Source of the DNA: CAXXOK01 sp964584315
GTDB lineage: Bacteria; Bacillota; Clostridia; Christensenellales; Aristaeellaceae
Direction of reading: 5' to 3'
Length of the DNA: 64,000 nt
Assembly (NCBI GenBank): GCA_964584315.1
Contig: CAZOZO010000005.1
Coordinates: forward strand, 1 to 64,000
A model generated the notes under the pieces. It was given only the letters and a program-made list of their open reading frames with translations. It had not been told where the DNA came from and searched no databases. Made by a program: the position numbers and the translations under genes. Below are positions 33,426-41,918 of the stretch, one piece after another (within the stretch, counting starts at the first letter, position 1; each line of letters begins with the position of its first letter).

Positions 33426-33461
33426 CTTTCTTCCTCCTTATGCTTTTCTTTACCGTATAGA

Positions 33462-33480
33462 TTACACCGCGTGGGTGTAA
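33462..33480 (-). promoter_or_regulatory. Inverted repeat between activase and binding-protein genes
   Basis: TTACACC (33462-33468) and GGTGTAA (33474-33480) flank GCGTG. It sits right after the activase stop, 37 bases before the binding-protein ATG. It could be an operator, a processing site or a weak terminator; no T-tract is present. Confidence 0.5.
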
Positions 33481-33486
33481 ATCCCT

Positions 33487-34395
33487 TTATGAGAGCCGCG
33501 CCTCGCAACCAAGACGGGCGAGGGTGGCAAGCCAGGATTGTTTCCGCGCTTCGGTGGGGGGCTGCACATCGGGCAGCGACATGGCCTGCCCCAGCTGCAC
33601 GCGCTTGGTCTCGCCCATGCGGTGGTAGGGCAGCAGCTCCAGCGAACGGATGGCGGGGTGGCGCTTGACGGTATCCGCGATGGCGGCAAGGTGCGCGGGG
33701 CCGTCGTTCACGTCCGGCACGAGGGGGCAGCGCAGGGTAACGGGTTTTTGCAGGCTATCCAGCAGGCGCAGGTTCGCCAGGATGGGTTCCTGCGAAACGC
33801 CTGTGAGCAGGCGATGGGTCTCCTCGCCTGTGGCCTTGAAGTCGAACAGGAACAGATCCACATACGGGGCGATGGCTGTAAACGCTTCGGGAGCGGCGTA
33901 GCCGCAGGTTTCCACCGCGACATGCACGCCGCAGTGCTTCAGCGCCTTGGCGAAGGCTGTGGTGAAAGCCGCCTGCATCATCGGTTCACCGCCGGAGAGT
34001 GTCACGCCGCCGCCGGTGGCGAAGTAGGGCATATCCGGCTGCATGGCGGCCAGCAGTTCGCCAAGGCTCCAGCGCCTGCCCAGCAGCTCCAGCGCGCCGT
34101 AGCAGCACACCTCGGCGCAGCGCCCGCAGTGGATGCAGCTTTCCGGAACGTAACGGTGCACACCATTTTCAAAGCGCTGTGCGTTTACGGGGCACACATC
34201 CGCGCACGCGCCGCAGTGTGCGCACTTGTGCGCGCGATATGTAAGCTGCGGCGCGATGCGGAGCGATTCCGGGTTGTGGCACCACTGGCAGCGCAGCGGG
34301 CAGCCCTTGAAGAACACCGTGGTGCGGATGCCAGGCCCGTCCTGCAGGCAGAATCGCTGGATGTCGAACAGCACGGCGGTCAGCGGCGTTTCCAT
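33487..34395 (-). CDS. Glycyl radical enzyme activase (radical SAM)
   Basis: Installs the glycyl radical on the partner enzyme encoded immediately upstream, using S-adenosylmethionine. 302 residues. Radical SAM motif CPLRCQWC (Cys32, 36, 39), SAM-binding GGE in TLSGGEPMMQ. Between them are two ferredoxin-like clusters C58-x2-C61-x2-C64-x3-C68 and C87-x2-C90-x2-C93-x3-C97, as in activases of non-PFL glycyl radical enzymes. The ATG overlaps the stop of the radical enzyme (TGATG), so the two are translationally coupled. The N-terminus FDIQRFCLQDGPGIRTTVFFKG is the family hallmark. Confidence 0.94.
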   Translation of the reverse strand: METPLTAVLFDIQRFCLQDGPGIRTTVFFKGCPLRCQWCHNPESLRIAPQLTYRAHKCAHCGACADVCPVNAQRFENGVHRYVPESCIHCGRCAEVCCYGALELLGRRWSLGELLAAMQPDMPYFATGGGVTLSGGEPMMQAAFTTAFAKALKHCGVHVAVETCGYAAPEAFTAIAPYVDLFLFDFKATGEETHRLLTGVSQEPILANLRLLDSLQKPVTLRCPLVPDVNDGPAHLAAIADTVKRHPAIRSLELLPYHRMGETKRVQLGQAMSLPDVQPPTEARKQSWLATLARLGCEARLS

Positions 34396-36656
34396 CAGTA
34401 GGTGACCCTCTCATAGATCTCCTTCTGCACATCCTTGGGCAAATCCACAAACCGGGCGGAGAAGCCGCCCACGCGCACGATCAAATCCTTGTAACCGTCG
34501 GGGTTTTCCAGCGCACGGGCCAAATCGTCCTTGCCGACGACGGTCACCATCAGCTGTGCGCCGCCGCGGGCAAAGTAGCTGTCGATTAGGCTGAGCACCT
34601 TCGGGCGGGAGCCCTCGAACAGCTCGCGCGTGAAGCGCAGGTTTTGCACCATGCCCGCGTTGTTGTCGGTAGGCATCTTGAGCAGGGAGTTGAGCATGGC
34701 GGTAACGCCGTTCTTATCCGCTCCCATGCTGGGGTTATTGGCGTTGGCGTAGGGGGTGCCCGCCTTGCGGCCGTCGGGCGATGCGCCTGCCCAGCGCGCC
34801 AGCGTGGTGTTTTGCGCGTTGTTGATGATTACCGCAAAGTAGCTTTCCAGACCGACCTTCGGAGCCTGATCGATGATGGTCTGGCACAGGTAGCGCTGCA
34901 GGCCCACGGCCATGCCGTCCGCCTCCGCATCGTCGTTGCCGTACTTGGGGCAGTCTTGCATGAGTTTGCGCTCGCGCTCGTGGCCGGTAAAGTTGTTCGC
35001 GAGGATGGCGAGCAGCTGCTCGGCGGTGAGCAGTTTCTGCTCGAACACCAGCCGATTGATGGCCGTCAGGCTGTCCGCGGCGTTGATGACGCCGTACAGT
35101 TCCAGCGTGCCGTGGTAGCTCTGGCAGCCGCCGTTGAAGATGGCCTTGCCGCTCTCCGGGCAACCGTCGTAGAGCATGCTCACATACAGAAAGGCGTGCA
35201 GCTCGCCGGCCTTTTGGTACTCATATGCTTCGAACTTTGCCTGCGCCTCGATGTAGTAGGCGAGGTGGTGCTTGTAGATATCGTAGAACTCCGCGAAGGT
35301 GGCGCAATCCCTGAGGCCCTTGGTTTGGGGGCCGAAGGGGCGGCGACCCACGGGCTCCCAGCCGCCGTTCATCGCGATTTCCAGAATCTTGACGGCGTTC
35401 AGCGCGCCGCTGGGGGTGGCGAAGCTGTAGTGGTCAAACTCGAACTCGCCGCAGCCCAGGGGCACGTAGCTCTCCGCGCGGGCACGATCCACGCCGTACT
35501 CCTTCATGATGGCGGGCAACAGCACATCGTCGTTATAGAGCAGGGGATAGGTGCGGCCCTCCTCGATGCACCGCATGGCGGCGTCCCAAACGGGCTTTGG
35601 GGTCTCCCGGTTGAAGCGCAGGGTGAACTGCGGCAGCACCTCATGCACGGTGCGGCACGCCTCCATGGCGATCAGGCAGAAGCGATCCGCGTTGGCAACG
35701 TTGCGCCTGCCATAGCCGCCCACGATGGCGCGGCCGTCGGTCTCGCAGTCGAGGTGGTCGATCAGGCGGAAGAAGCTCTGCACCATCGCCACCGCGTCCG
35801 CGTCGGTGATGGCGCCGCTGTCCACATCCTGCGCGTACTGGTCGCCAAGGTAGATATCCAGCCGCCCGTACTCGATGGCGGGCGTGATGAGGCCGTAAAG
35901 CCACGCCAGCTGGATGGCCTCGTGCAGGGATGCGGGCGCGGCGGTCTGGATGGCTGCGAGCGACGCGGCGATGCGCATCAGCTCCGCGGCGCGGGCGGGT
36001 GTCGTGGCCGCCTTGGCCAGCGCAACGGCCTGCTGCTGGTAGTGGCGGCAAACATCCACAAACAGGTCAAGGCTGCCGATCATGCACTCAAAAAGCGTGG
36101 CATCGCCGCCGGTCTTTTGGGCGTGCTCCAGATGGGCGCGCATCTCGGCGTACAGGCCGGGGATACCCACGCGCACCAGCTTGTCAAAGTCGAGGTAAGT
36201 ACCGGCCATCCGGAGGATGGGTGTGGCCGGCAAGGGGAACTTGTCCCACTCGTCGCTGGGCAGCGCTTTGCGAATATCCTCGGGCATGTCGTGCATCACT
36301 TTGGCGCCGCTGTTCTCGCTGCGCCAGAAGGTGAGCATCTCGTGCAACCCCTCGCGGTAGGCTGCACTGCCTGCCTCATGCTCCAACGCGTGCACGACGC
36401 GCGCCTCGTCGATAAAGTAGCCGAAGCCGCCCGTCTGGTGCTGGATGCCCAGCCCCACAGCGCCAAAATCATGCCTGCCAGCGAAGAGGTCCTCCTCCTG
36501 GATAGGGTGCAAAATAGTGGGATACTGCGCCCGAAGGCATGCCAGCTCCACCTGCGCGGGGTGTGCATACTGCTTTTTGGCCTGCCGGTACGCCTTGGTG
36601 AAAGCGATCTCGAAATCCAAACCCTGCCTTTTGTTCTGTACTTTGAAATGGTTCAT
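34395..36656 (-). CDS. Glycyl radical enzyme of uncharacterised subfamily (PFL-like)
   Basis: 753 residues. The glycyl radical loop RVGGFSARF has the radical glycine at about residue 731. The thiyl cysteine is Cys402 in PLGCGEFEFDHYSFATPSG, with Glu404 as the paired base. Most dehydratases, lyases and decarboxylases of the family show GCVE(P) here, so GCGEFE marks a different subgroup whose reaction I cannot name. The frame extends to 36851, but GAAAGAGG six bases before the ATG at 36656 (MNHFKVQNK) sets the start. First gene of an operon with its activase, a sugar importer and GH42, which suggests a sugar- or aglycone-derived substrate and strictly anaerobic action. No microcompartment shell gene is nearby. 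Confidence 0.9.
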   Translation of the reverse strand: MNHFKVQNKRQGLDFEIAFTKAYRQAKKQYAHPAQVELACLRAQYPTILHPIQEEDLFAGRHDFGAVGLGIQHQTGGFGYFIDEARVVHALEHEAGSAAYREGLHEMLTFWRSENSGAKVMHDMPEDIRKALPSDEWDKFPLPATPILRMAGTYLDFDKLVRVGIPGLYAEMRAHLEHAQKTGGDATLFECMIGSLDLFVDVCRHYQQQAVALAKAATTPARAAELMRIAASLAAIQTAAPASLHEAIQLAWLYGLITPAIEYGRLDIYLGDQYAQDVDSGAITDADAVAMVQSFFRLIDHLDCETDGRAIVGGYGRRNVANADRFCLIAMEACRTVHEVLPQFTLRFNRETPKPVWDAAMRCIEEGRTYPLLYNDDVLLPAIMKEYGVDRARAESYVPLGCGEFEFDHYSFATPSGALNAVKILEIAMNGGWEPVGRRPFGPQTKGLRDCATFAEFYDIYKHHLAYYIEAQAKFEAYEYQKAGELHAFLYVSMLYDGCPESGKAIFNGGCQSYHGTLELYGVINAADSLTAINRLVFEQKLLTAEQLLAILANNFTGHERERKLMQDCPKYGNDDAEADGMAVGLQRYLCQTIIDQAPKVGLESYFAVIINNAQNTTLARWAGASPDGRKAGTPYANANNPSMGADKNGVTAMLNSLLKMPTDNNAGMVQNLRFTRELFEGSRPKVLSLIDSYFARGGAQLMVTVVGKDDLARALENPDGYKDLIVRVGGFSARFVDLPKDVQKEIYERVTY

Positions 36657-37084
36657 GCTGCGCCTCTTTCCAACGTGATGGATCATTGTGGTTTGTTTGG
36701 CCTGTTGCGCACCCCCGCATGACGGCGGGCCTGGCGCGCGCGTGCAGCATAAAGGCTGCGCAGCCGTCGCGGGCACACGAAAACAAGCCCTTGCACATCC
36801 AGCCTTTTCCGGCGGAAGGGGCACGCGCGCACCGCGACAATCCTGCGGCACTCCTCGTATCTGCTGGTGCTATCGTAGCGGATTTTCAGGCTTGCATCTT
36901 GTTACCTATTGACTGATTTTTGTACTATATTGATATTGTGGCGGGCGCAGGCACGGCTTGGAACGATGCGGGCGGAAGAAGGCAAAAGGCTTGACTGGAA
37001 AGGGTTTAGCCGCCATGCAGGGACAGACTGTGACCTGTGCTTCGTTGTGCCCTGCAGACGCAGCCAGTTGAGACTCAGGCAACG
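36657..37084. other. Upstream region of the glycyl radical operon
   Basis: About 430 bases with no convincing gene. An A+T-rich patch at 36900-36940 (TATTGACTGATTTTTGTACTATATTGATATTG) stands out from the G+C-rich surroundings. On the minus strand it offers only a poor -10 (TATAGT) without a good -35, so an activator-dependent promoter is possible. The leader includes GCAGC/GCTGC inverted repeats near 36750. Confidence 0.5.
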
Positions 37085-37114
37085 AAAAGGGCAGGCGCGC
37101 GTCGCGGCCTGCCC
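37085..37114 (-). terminator. Terminator of the TetR-nitroreductase unit
   Basis: On the minus strand GGGCAGGC (37107-37114) pairs with GCCTGCCC (37089-37096) around a ten-base loop, followed by TTTT. Confidence 0.82.
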
Positions 37115-37121
37115 TGCTGGG

Positions 37122-37676
37122 TTATACGGTTGCCGGCTGGTCGGCCGGATGGTCAAGGTCATTGATGAAGGCGAACTCGCCGATCTCCTTGCGGCGGAAG
37201 TGGTTATCCGCTGGTTTGCACTCCTCGGTGGGGTAGCCGGTCTCCAGAATCGCGACGGGCACCCAGCTCTCCGGCAGGTTCAGCACCGCCTTGACCTTGT
37301 CCGGCGGGAAGTGCCCCACCCATGTGCTGCCCAGGCCTAACTCGGTGATCTGGAGCATCATGTGCGTGGTCACGATCACCGCGTCGGTCAGGCCGTAGCT
37401 GTGGTTATCGAAGGGGCGGTTGCCCGCGGCCTTCTGGTCGTAGCAGACCACAAAGCACACCGTGGGGTGGAAGCGCCCCACATGGTAATCCGCCTCGCCC
37501 AGCTTGGCGAGCTTCTCCTCGCCCTGCACCACCAGCACGCGGTGGGGTTGGAAATTGATGGCTGTAGGGGCCAGCTGCCCCGCGCGAAGGATGGTCTGCA
37601 CCTTTTCCGGCTCCACCTTTTGATCCGTGAACGAGCGCGCCGAATAGCGCATTTCCGCCAGCTTCAGAAAATCCAT
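37122..37676 (-). CDS. Nitroreductase family protein
   Basis: FMN-dependent NAD(P)H oxidoreductase fold, about 184 residues. Motifs: RYSARSFTDQKVEPEKVQTIL at the N-terminus (FMN phosphate contacts), GQLAPTAINFQPHRVLVV, and GLGSTWVGHFPPDKVKAVLNLP near the C-terminus. An ATG at 37685 exists, but GAGAGGA is eight bases before the ATG at 37676 (MDFLKLAEMR). It lies 43 bases after the tetR-type gene on the same strand, so it is probably the target of that regulator, acting on a nitro- or quinone-type compound. Confidence 0.9.
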   Translation of the reverse strand: MDFLKLAEMRYSARSFTDQKVEPEKVQTILRAGQLAPTAINFQPHRVLVVQGEEKLAKLGEADYHVGRFHPTVCFVVCYDQKAAGNRPFDNHSYGLTDAVIVTTHMMLQITELGLGSTWVGHFPPDKVKAVLNLPESWVPVAILETGYPTEECKPADNHFRRKEIGEFAFINDLDHPADQPATV

Positions 37677-37719
37677 GTGGGTCATCCTCTCATTTGTTTT
37701 CCGTTTCTGTTTAGTTTGT

Positions 37720-38280
37720 TCATTCGCCCAGCAACAGCGTGAGCTGCATGTCGATCAGCTGCTCGATCTGCTCCGGCTTTTGCACATCCACGCCCGCGTA
37801 GCGGTAGAAGGCCTCCGCGCGCAGCAGCGCGAGCTGCAGGAAGGAAATCAGCTGGTAGGCGATCACCTTGGACTCCGTTTCGGTGCGGCGGTTGCCAAAG
37901 TGCTCCTTGAGGTACGGCAGGATGGTGTAGGGCACTACGATCTCCTCCTGAAGCAGGATGTAGGGCACCGAGATCTGCGCCAGGTTCTGGTAAGCCATGG
38001 TCTGCTCCGCAGTGTGCAGCAGCGCCTGCCGGATTCGCTCGCGCGGGGTGCCCGCCTCGGTGGCCTCCGCTTTGATGTCCGCGAAGTTCTCCTCCACGAT
38101 TCGCTCCGCCGCCAGCCGCAGCAGCTCTTCCTTGGATTTGCAGCAGTAGTTGATCATGGCGTGGTTCAGGTTGGCCGCCGCGGCAATCTGCCGCGCCGTG
38201 ATCTTCTGCGCATCCTGCGTGCTGTAGAGTAGTTCCATCGCCGCCTTGATGAGCGATTCCCTCGTCTCGTCACTGCCCAT
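37720..38280 (-). CDS. TetR-family transcriptional regulator
   Basis: About 186 residues. N-terminal helix-turn-helix KITARQIAAAANLNHAMINYCCKSKEELL; the rest is an all-helical ligand domain. The frame continues to 38484, but AAGGAGGG lies just before the ATG at 38280 (MGSDETRESLIKAAMELL). A perfect consensus promoter lies upstream with a 14-base palindrome right after the start site, so autorepression is likely. Nitroreductase follows as second gene. Confidence 0.9.
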   Translation of the reverse strand: MGSDETRESLIKAAMELLYSTQDAQKITARQIAAAANLNHAMINYCCKSKEELLRLAAERIVEENFADIKAEATEAGTPRERIRQALLHTAEQTMAYQNLAQISVPYILLQEEIVVPYTILPYLKEHFGNRRTETESKVIAYQLISFLQLALLRAEAFYRYAGVDVQKPEQIEQLIDMQLTLLLGE

Positions 38281-38296
38281 AACATCCCTCCTTGGT

Positions 38297-38310
38297 TTAA
38301 CCACGGTTAA
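38297..38310. promoter_or_regulatory. Predicted TetR operator
   Basis: TTAACC-AC-GGTTAA, perfect arms, positioned between the -10 box (38321) and the tetR ATG (38280) so that binding would block transcription. Confidence 0.7.
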
Positions 38311-38320
38311 TACGTGGATG

Positions 38321-38349
38321 ATTATAGCGATGCCAACAATGCCTGTCAA
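38321..38349 (-). promoter_or_regulatory. Consensus promoter of the TetR-nitroreductase unit
   Basis: On the minus strand TTGACA (38344-38349), 17-base spacer, TATAAT (38321-38326). Confidence 0.9.
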
Positions 38350-38392
38350 GGGGGTTTTAAAGGTTTTACAGCAAAAAACGCTGGAAGCAAAG

Positions 38393-38422
38393 AAAAGGCC
38401 CGCCGTTGTTGCGGCGGGCCTT
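38393..38422 (-). terminator. Terminator of the SulP transporter gene
   Basis: AAGGCCCGCCG (38395-38405) pairs with CGGCGGGCCTT (38412-38422) around a six-base loop; on the minus strand TTTTCTTT follows. It lies about 100 bases after the SulP stop. Confidence 0.8.
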
Positions 38423-38523
38423 GCAAACGTCAAAGTGTTAGGGGGATAGGCCGTGACGGTAGGGGTGCTCGCGGATGTGGGCAAGAGATAACGGCCCCTG
38501 GGACAGGTCTGTCGCGCTGCCGC

Positions 38524-40161
38524 TCACGCACCGGCGATGATTTCCTGTGCGCGCGCGAGCGCCTCTGTAATGTGGGGGCACACGTTATTTACGCCTAGCT
38601 TGGCCAAAAAGCCTGCCTTTTGCAGCATGGCCTCGGGTTGGGCGTTCAGGTGGCTCAGTACCATGCCGATACCCCGCTTTTGGCAGCTTTGCCAGATACG
38701 CTCCAGCGCGGAGAGGGCCGTAACGTCGATGGCGTTGACGGCGTGCATCCGCAGTACCACGCAGCGGCAATCCTTGGACGATACGCCCTTGACCAGCTTA
38801 TCCGCCACGCCGAAGAACAGCGGGCCGGAGAGCTCGTATACCCGGGCGCCTGCGGGGAAGCTCAGGCCACCGTCCTCCGTGGCTTCCGCCTCGTCCCAGC
38901 AGCGGATGTCCGTTTCCTCGCTCATGCGTTTGACAAACAGCACGCACACGACCATCATGCCCACGCCGATGGCCACCACCAGGTCGAACACCACCGTCAG
39001 CACGAAGGTGAGCAGCAGAACAATCACATCGCTCTTGGGAGCGGTTTTGACCAGCGCTGCGAACGTGCGCGCCCCCGCCATGTGCCAGGCGACCATCAGC
39101 AAAATGGCGGCGATCACCGGCATGGGGATCAGCGAGGCGTAGGGCATGAGCACCACGAGGATCAGCAGCAGCGTGAGCGCGTGCACCATGCCCGCAACGG
39201 GCGTGCGCGCGCCGTTCTTGATATTGGCCGCCGTGCGCGCGATGGCTCCGGTGGCGGGGATGCCGCCAAACAGCGCGGAGCCGATGTTGCCAAGGCCCTG
39301 CGCGACCAGCTCCATGTTGGCGTTGTGATGGGTGTTGGCCATGCCGTCCGCAACCACGCAGGAGAGTAGCGACTCGATCGCCGCCAGCAGCGCGATGGTG
39401 ACCGCATCCGGGAACATGGCTGAGATACGCGTGAGCGACAGCACGGGCAGCGACAGCTTGGGCAGCCCGCCGCTGATGGTGTACAGATCGCCGATGGTGT
39501 TCACTTGAAGCGGCAGGAGCTTTACCATCAAGATGCCCACGACCACCGCCACCAGCGAGCCGGGGATGCGCTTGCTGACGCGCGGCCACACGATGAGTAT
39601 GATCAGCGCCACCGCGCCCGTGAGCAGCGCCTGCCAGTTGAACGTGCCAATGCTCAGGAACGTTGCGATCAGCTTATCGGTCGTATCGACCGTCTCCAGC
39701 CCGCCAAGGTAGGAGACGCCCAGCAAGTCTTTGAACTGACCGATGGCGATGCATACCGCGATGCCCGCCGTAAAACCGGTGGTGATCGTGTAAGGGATGA
39801 AGCGTACCAGCGAGCCCAAGCGTAAAACGCCCATCAGCACCAGCATGAGCCCGGCCATCACCGTGGCGATGATCAGCCCGTCCATGCCGCTGCGGGCCAC
39901 GATGCCCGCCACGATGGTCGCGAACGCGGCGGTCGGCCCCGCGATCTGCACACGGCTGCCGCCTAGCAGCGAAACGATGAAGCCCGCAATGATGGCGGTA
40001 TAAAGACCCTGCTCGGGCCGCACGCCCGAGGCCAGCGCCAGCGCGATGCTCAGTGGCAGGGCGATCACGCCTACGATCACGCCCGCGATGATGTCCTTTA
40101 GCAGCTGTGCCCTGGTGTAGCCCTTGAAGGAGGTAAGGAGTTTTGGTTGCAGCCGTTGCAT
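38524..40161 (-). CDS. SulP-family anion transporter with STAS domain
   Basis: Membrane anion transporter/exchanger (sulfate, bicarbonate or similar), 545 residues. Ten or more helices in the first 400 residues with family motifs (DIIAGVIVGVIALPLSIALALASGVRPEQGLYTAI, GGSRVQIAGPTAAFATIVAGIV). A C-terminal STAS domain follows from about residue 440 (VYELSGPLFFGVADKL, VLRMHAVNAIDVTALSALE). AAAGAGGG precedes the ATG. Single gene with its own promoter and terminator. The anion cannot be specified from sequence. Confidence 0.92.
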   Translation of the reverse strand: MQRLQPKLLTSFKGYTRAQLLKDIIAGVIVGVIALPLSIALALASGVRPEQGLYTAIIAGFIVSLLGGSRVQIAGPTAAFATIVAGIVARSGMDGLIIATVMAGLMLVLMGVLRLGSLVRFIPYTITTGFTAGIAVCIAIGQFKDLLGVSYLGGLETVDTTDKLIATFLSIGTFNWQALLTGAVALIILIVWPRVSKRIPGSLVAVVVGILMVKLLPLQVNTIGDLYTISGGLPKLSLPVLSLTRISAMFPDAVTIALLAAIESLLSCVVADGMANTHHNANMELVAQGLGNIGSALFGGIPATGAIARTAANIKNGARTPVAGMVHALTLLLILVVLMPYASLIPMPVIAAILLMVAWHMAGARTFAALVKTAPKSDVIVLLLTFVLTVVFDLVVAIGVGMMVVCVLFVKRMSEETDIRCWDEAEATEDGGLSFPAGARVYELSGPLFFGVADKLVKGVSSKDCRCVVLRMHAVNAIDVTALSALERIWQSCQKRGIGMVLSHLNAQPEAMLQKAGFLAKLGVNNVCPHITEALARAQEIIAGA

Positions 40162-40200
40162 CGGAAGCCCTCTTTCGATATGTGGTCGACAAACTTGTTT

Positions 40201-40229
40201 ACTCTAGCAGACAGGGGAGGGGATGTCAA
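40201..40229 (-). promoter_or_regulatory. Promoter of the SulP gene
   Basis: On the minus strand TTGACA (40224-40229), 17-base spacer, TAGAGT (40201-40206), 40 bases upstream of the ATG. Confidence 0.78.
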
Positions 40230-40480
40230 CCTTTGGCAGGAAGCAAAACGACCTACCGAGCATAGGGATATGGATATTTTATGTTTTTTTCGTGAAATGG
40301 AAAAAGGACAAGGAATTGATCCCGTGCATGTGCAATATCCTATGAACGAAATTTTTCGCTGCGGCGGTGGCGATGGAAACCGGGGCGCCGCTGCGAGGTT
40401 GTTGCGGGCAATACAGCGCGTTTTCTGTGGGCGGCCATGGCGATGCGGCGCTGGCCTCGATACGAAAGGGTGTGCCAAGG

Positions 40481-41689
40481 GTGGAGGTATTCCTGCGGAT
40501 CGATATCAATCTGTTCGCGTCGTTTTACCTCGTGATCGTCTTTTATCTGGCCTACCATCGCCTCGACCATGACGATGCGTTCAACCGTCTCTTTTTCAGG
40601 GGTTGTGCAATCATCTTCGCCATGACGCTGTTCGAGGCGGTCACCTGTATCCTGAACCACGACCCATCGCCGTGGATGCGGTGGCTTTCCACCATCCTGC
40701 ACTTCTTCCTGTTTTCGGTCGCGCCGCTCATTACCTATTACTGGTTCATTCTGGCTGATACGCTGACCCGAAACGGCAACGTGCGCGACATGCGCATGAA
40801 GTGGCCCTTTTTGATCCCCGTAGCGCTGGTGGCTGCCATCACGCTGCTCTCGCCGGTGTTCGGTTTTGTGTACCATATCGACGAGAGCGGCACCTACCAC
40901 CGTGGGCCGCTTTTCGCGGTGGTACTGGTGGTATCCTACGGCTATCTGATGGCCGGGTTTTTGATGATCCTGAAGCGTCGCAAAAAAATCATGGGGCTGG
41001 ATTTCCGCTTTTTGACGCTGTTCTGCCTGATGCCGATGGTAGGCGGGCTGGTGCAGGGGCTGGTGTACGGCGTGCTGCTGATGTGGCCCAGCAGCGTGTG
41101 CGCGCTGACCATTCTGTACCTGTACCTGCAGGAGCGCATGGTGCAGACGGACTACCTGACCGGCGCATGGACACGCCCTTCCTTTGAATACTACCTTCAG
41201 CAACGCCTCCGCGCCGAAGACAGGCAGCCCTTTGGTGTGGTGTATGTGGATATCGATAACCTCAAGCGTATCAACGACGATTTTGGCCACGCCGAAGGCG
41301 ACGAGGCCATCCGCGCAGCGACGGGCGCCATCCGCAGCGTGCTGCGCAAGGGCGATGCCATCGCGCGCCTGGGCGGCGACGAGTTTTGCGTGCTGCTCAA
41401 CATCCAAAGCAACGAGGCGCTGGGCGCCGTGGTGGAGCGCATCGGCGGCGTGATCGCGAAATATAACGAGCGCGCCACCAAGCCTTACCGCCTGTCACTC
41501 AGCCTTGGGGCGGAGCTGTTCCATGATATGGGCGGCGAAACCGTGGAGGACATTTTAAGCCATGTGGACAGCCTGATGTATGAGAACAAGCGTGCCAAAA
41601 AAGCACGGGAGGATGCCGCGGGCACAATCGTGGCCGAGAACGCCGACCAGGTGGCAGAGCATGCGGTACTGGACGAAGGGCGGACGTGA
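40481..41689 (+). CDS. Membrane-bound diguanylate cyclase (GGDEF)
   Basis: Makes cyclic di-GMP from two GTP. A multi-helix membrane sensor of about seven helices occupies the first 230 residues (FASFYLVIVFYLAYHRL through SSVCALTILYLYLQERM), followed by a GGDEF domain with DIDNLKRINDDFGH, the active site RLGGDEF and an intact inhibitory I-site (RKGD, five residues before GGDEF). The frame opens at an ATG at 40367 without a clear ribosome site. A GTG at 40481 lies ten bases after GAAAGGG and starts just before the first helix, so it is preferred, but the start remains uncertain. No phosphodiesterase domain is attached. Transcribed divergently from SulP. Confidence 0.88.
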   Translation: MEVFLRIDINLFASFYLVIVFYLAYHRLDHDDAFNRLFFRGCAIIFAMTLFEAVTCILNHDPSPWMRWLSTILHFFLFSVAPLITYYWFILADTLTRNGNVRDMRMKWPFLIPVALVAAITLLSPVFGFVYHIDESGTYHRGPLFAVVLVVSYGYLMAGFLMILKRRKKIMGLDFRFLTLFCLMPMVGGLVQGLVYGVLLMWPSSVCALTILYLYLQERMVQTDYLTGAWTRPSFEYYLQQRLRAEDRQPFGVVYVDIDNLKRINDDFGHAEGDEAIRAATGAIRSVLRKGDAIARLGGDEFCVLLNIQSNEALGAVVERIGGVIAKYNERATKPYRLSLSLGAELFHDMGGETVEDILSHVDSLMYENKRAKKAREDAAGTIVAENADQVAEHAVLDEGRT

Positions 41690-41793
41690 CAGGGGAGCCG
41701 CCTCCGCCGCTATCCCTATGGGGAGAGTTGAAATGTGACCGGCGCAGAGCCGACCGACCTTCACAGACGGTGAAACGAAGTCATACGGCGACA

Positions 41794-41829
41794 AACAGGC
41801 CCGCCTTCCGATCGGAGGGCGGGCCTGTT
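41794..41829. terminator. Bidirectional terminator
   Basis: AACAGGCCCGCCtTCC (41794-41809) pairs with GGAgGGCGGGCCTGTT (41814-41829) around a GATC loop, an 16-pair stem with one G-U. It separates the GGDEF gene from the convergent small gene at 41919. Confidence 0.8.
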
Positions 41830-41918
41830 GCATTCGGTTTTGCGCCGTTATGGCGGCAGGTCAAGCGAGGCGCGTTAAAACAGATCGCCCCGCGCGACGC
41901 TTTGCCAGCCGTGTGCCT

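Noticed and set aside
36657..36851. N-terminal extension of the glycyl radical enzyme
   Set aside because: Cys/Pro/Arg-rich with no similarity to the family; a ribosome site supports the ATG at 36656.
40367..40480. N-terminal extension of the GGDEF protein from the ATG at 40367
   Set aside because: No ribosome site, and the residues (GAPLRGCCGQYSAFSVG) do not look like a helix or domain; the GTG at 40481 fits better, though not proven.
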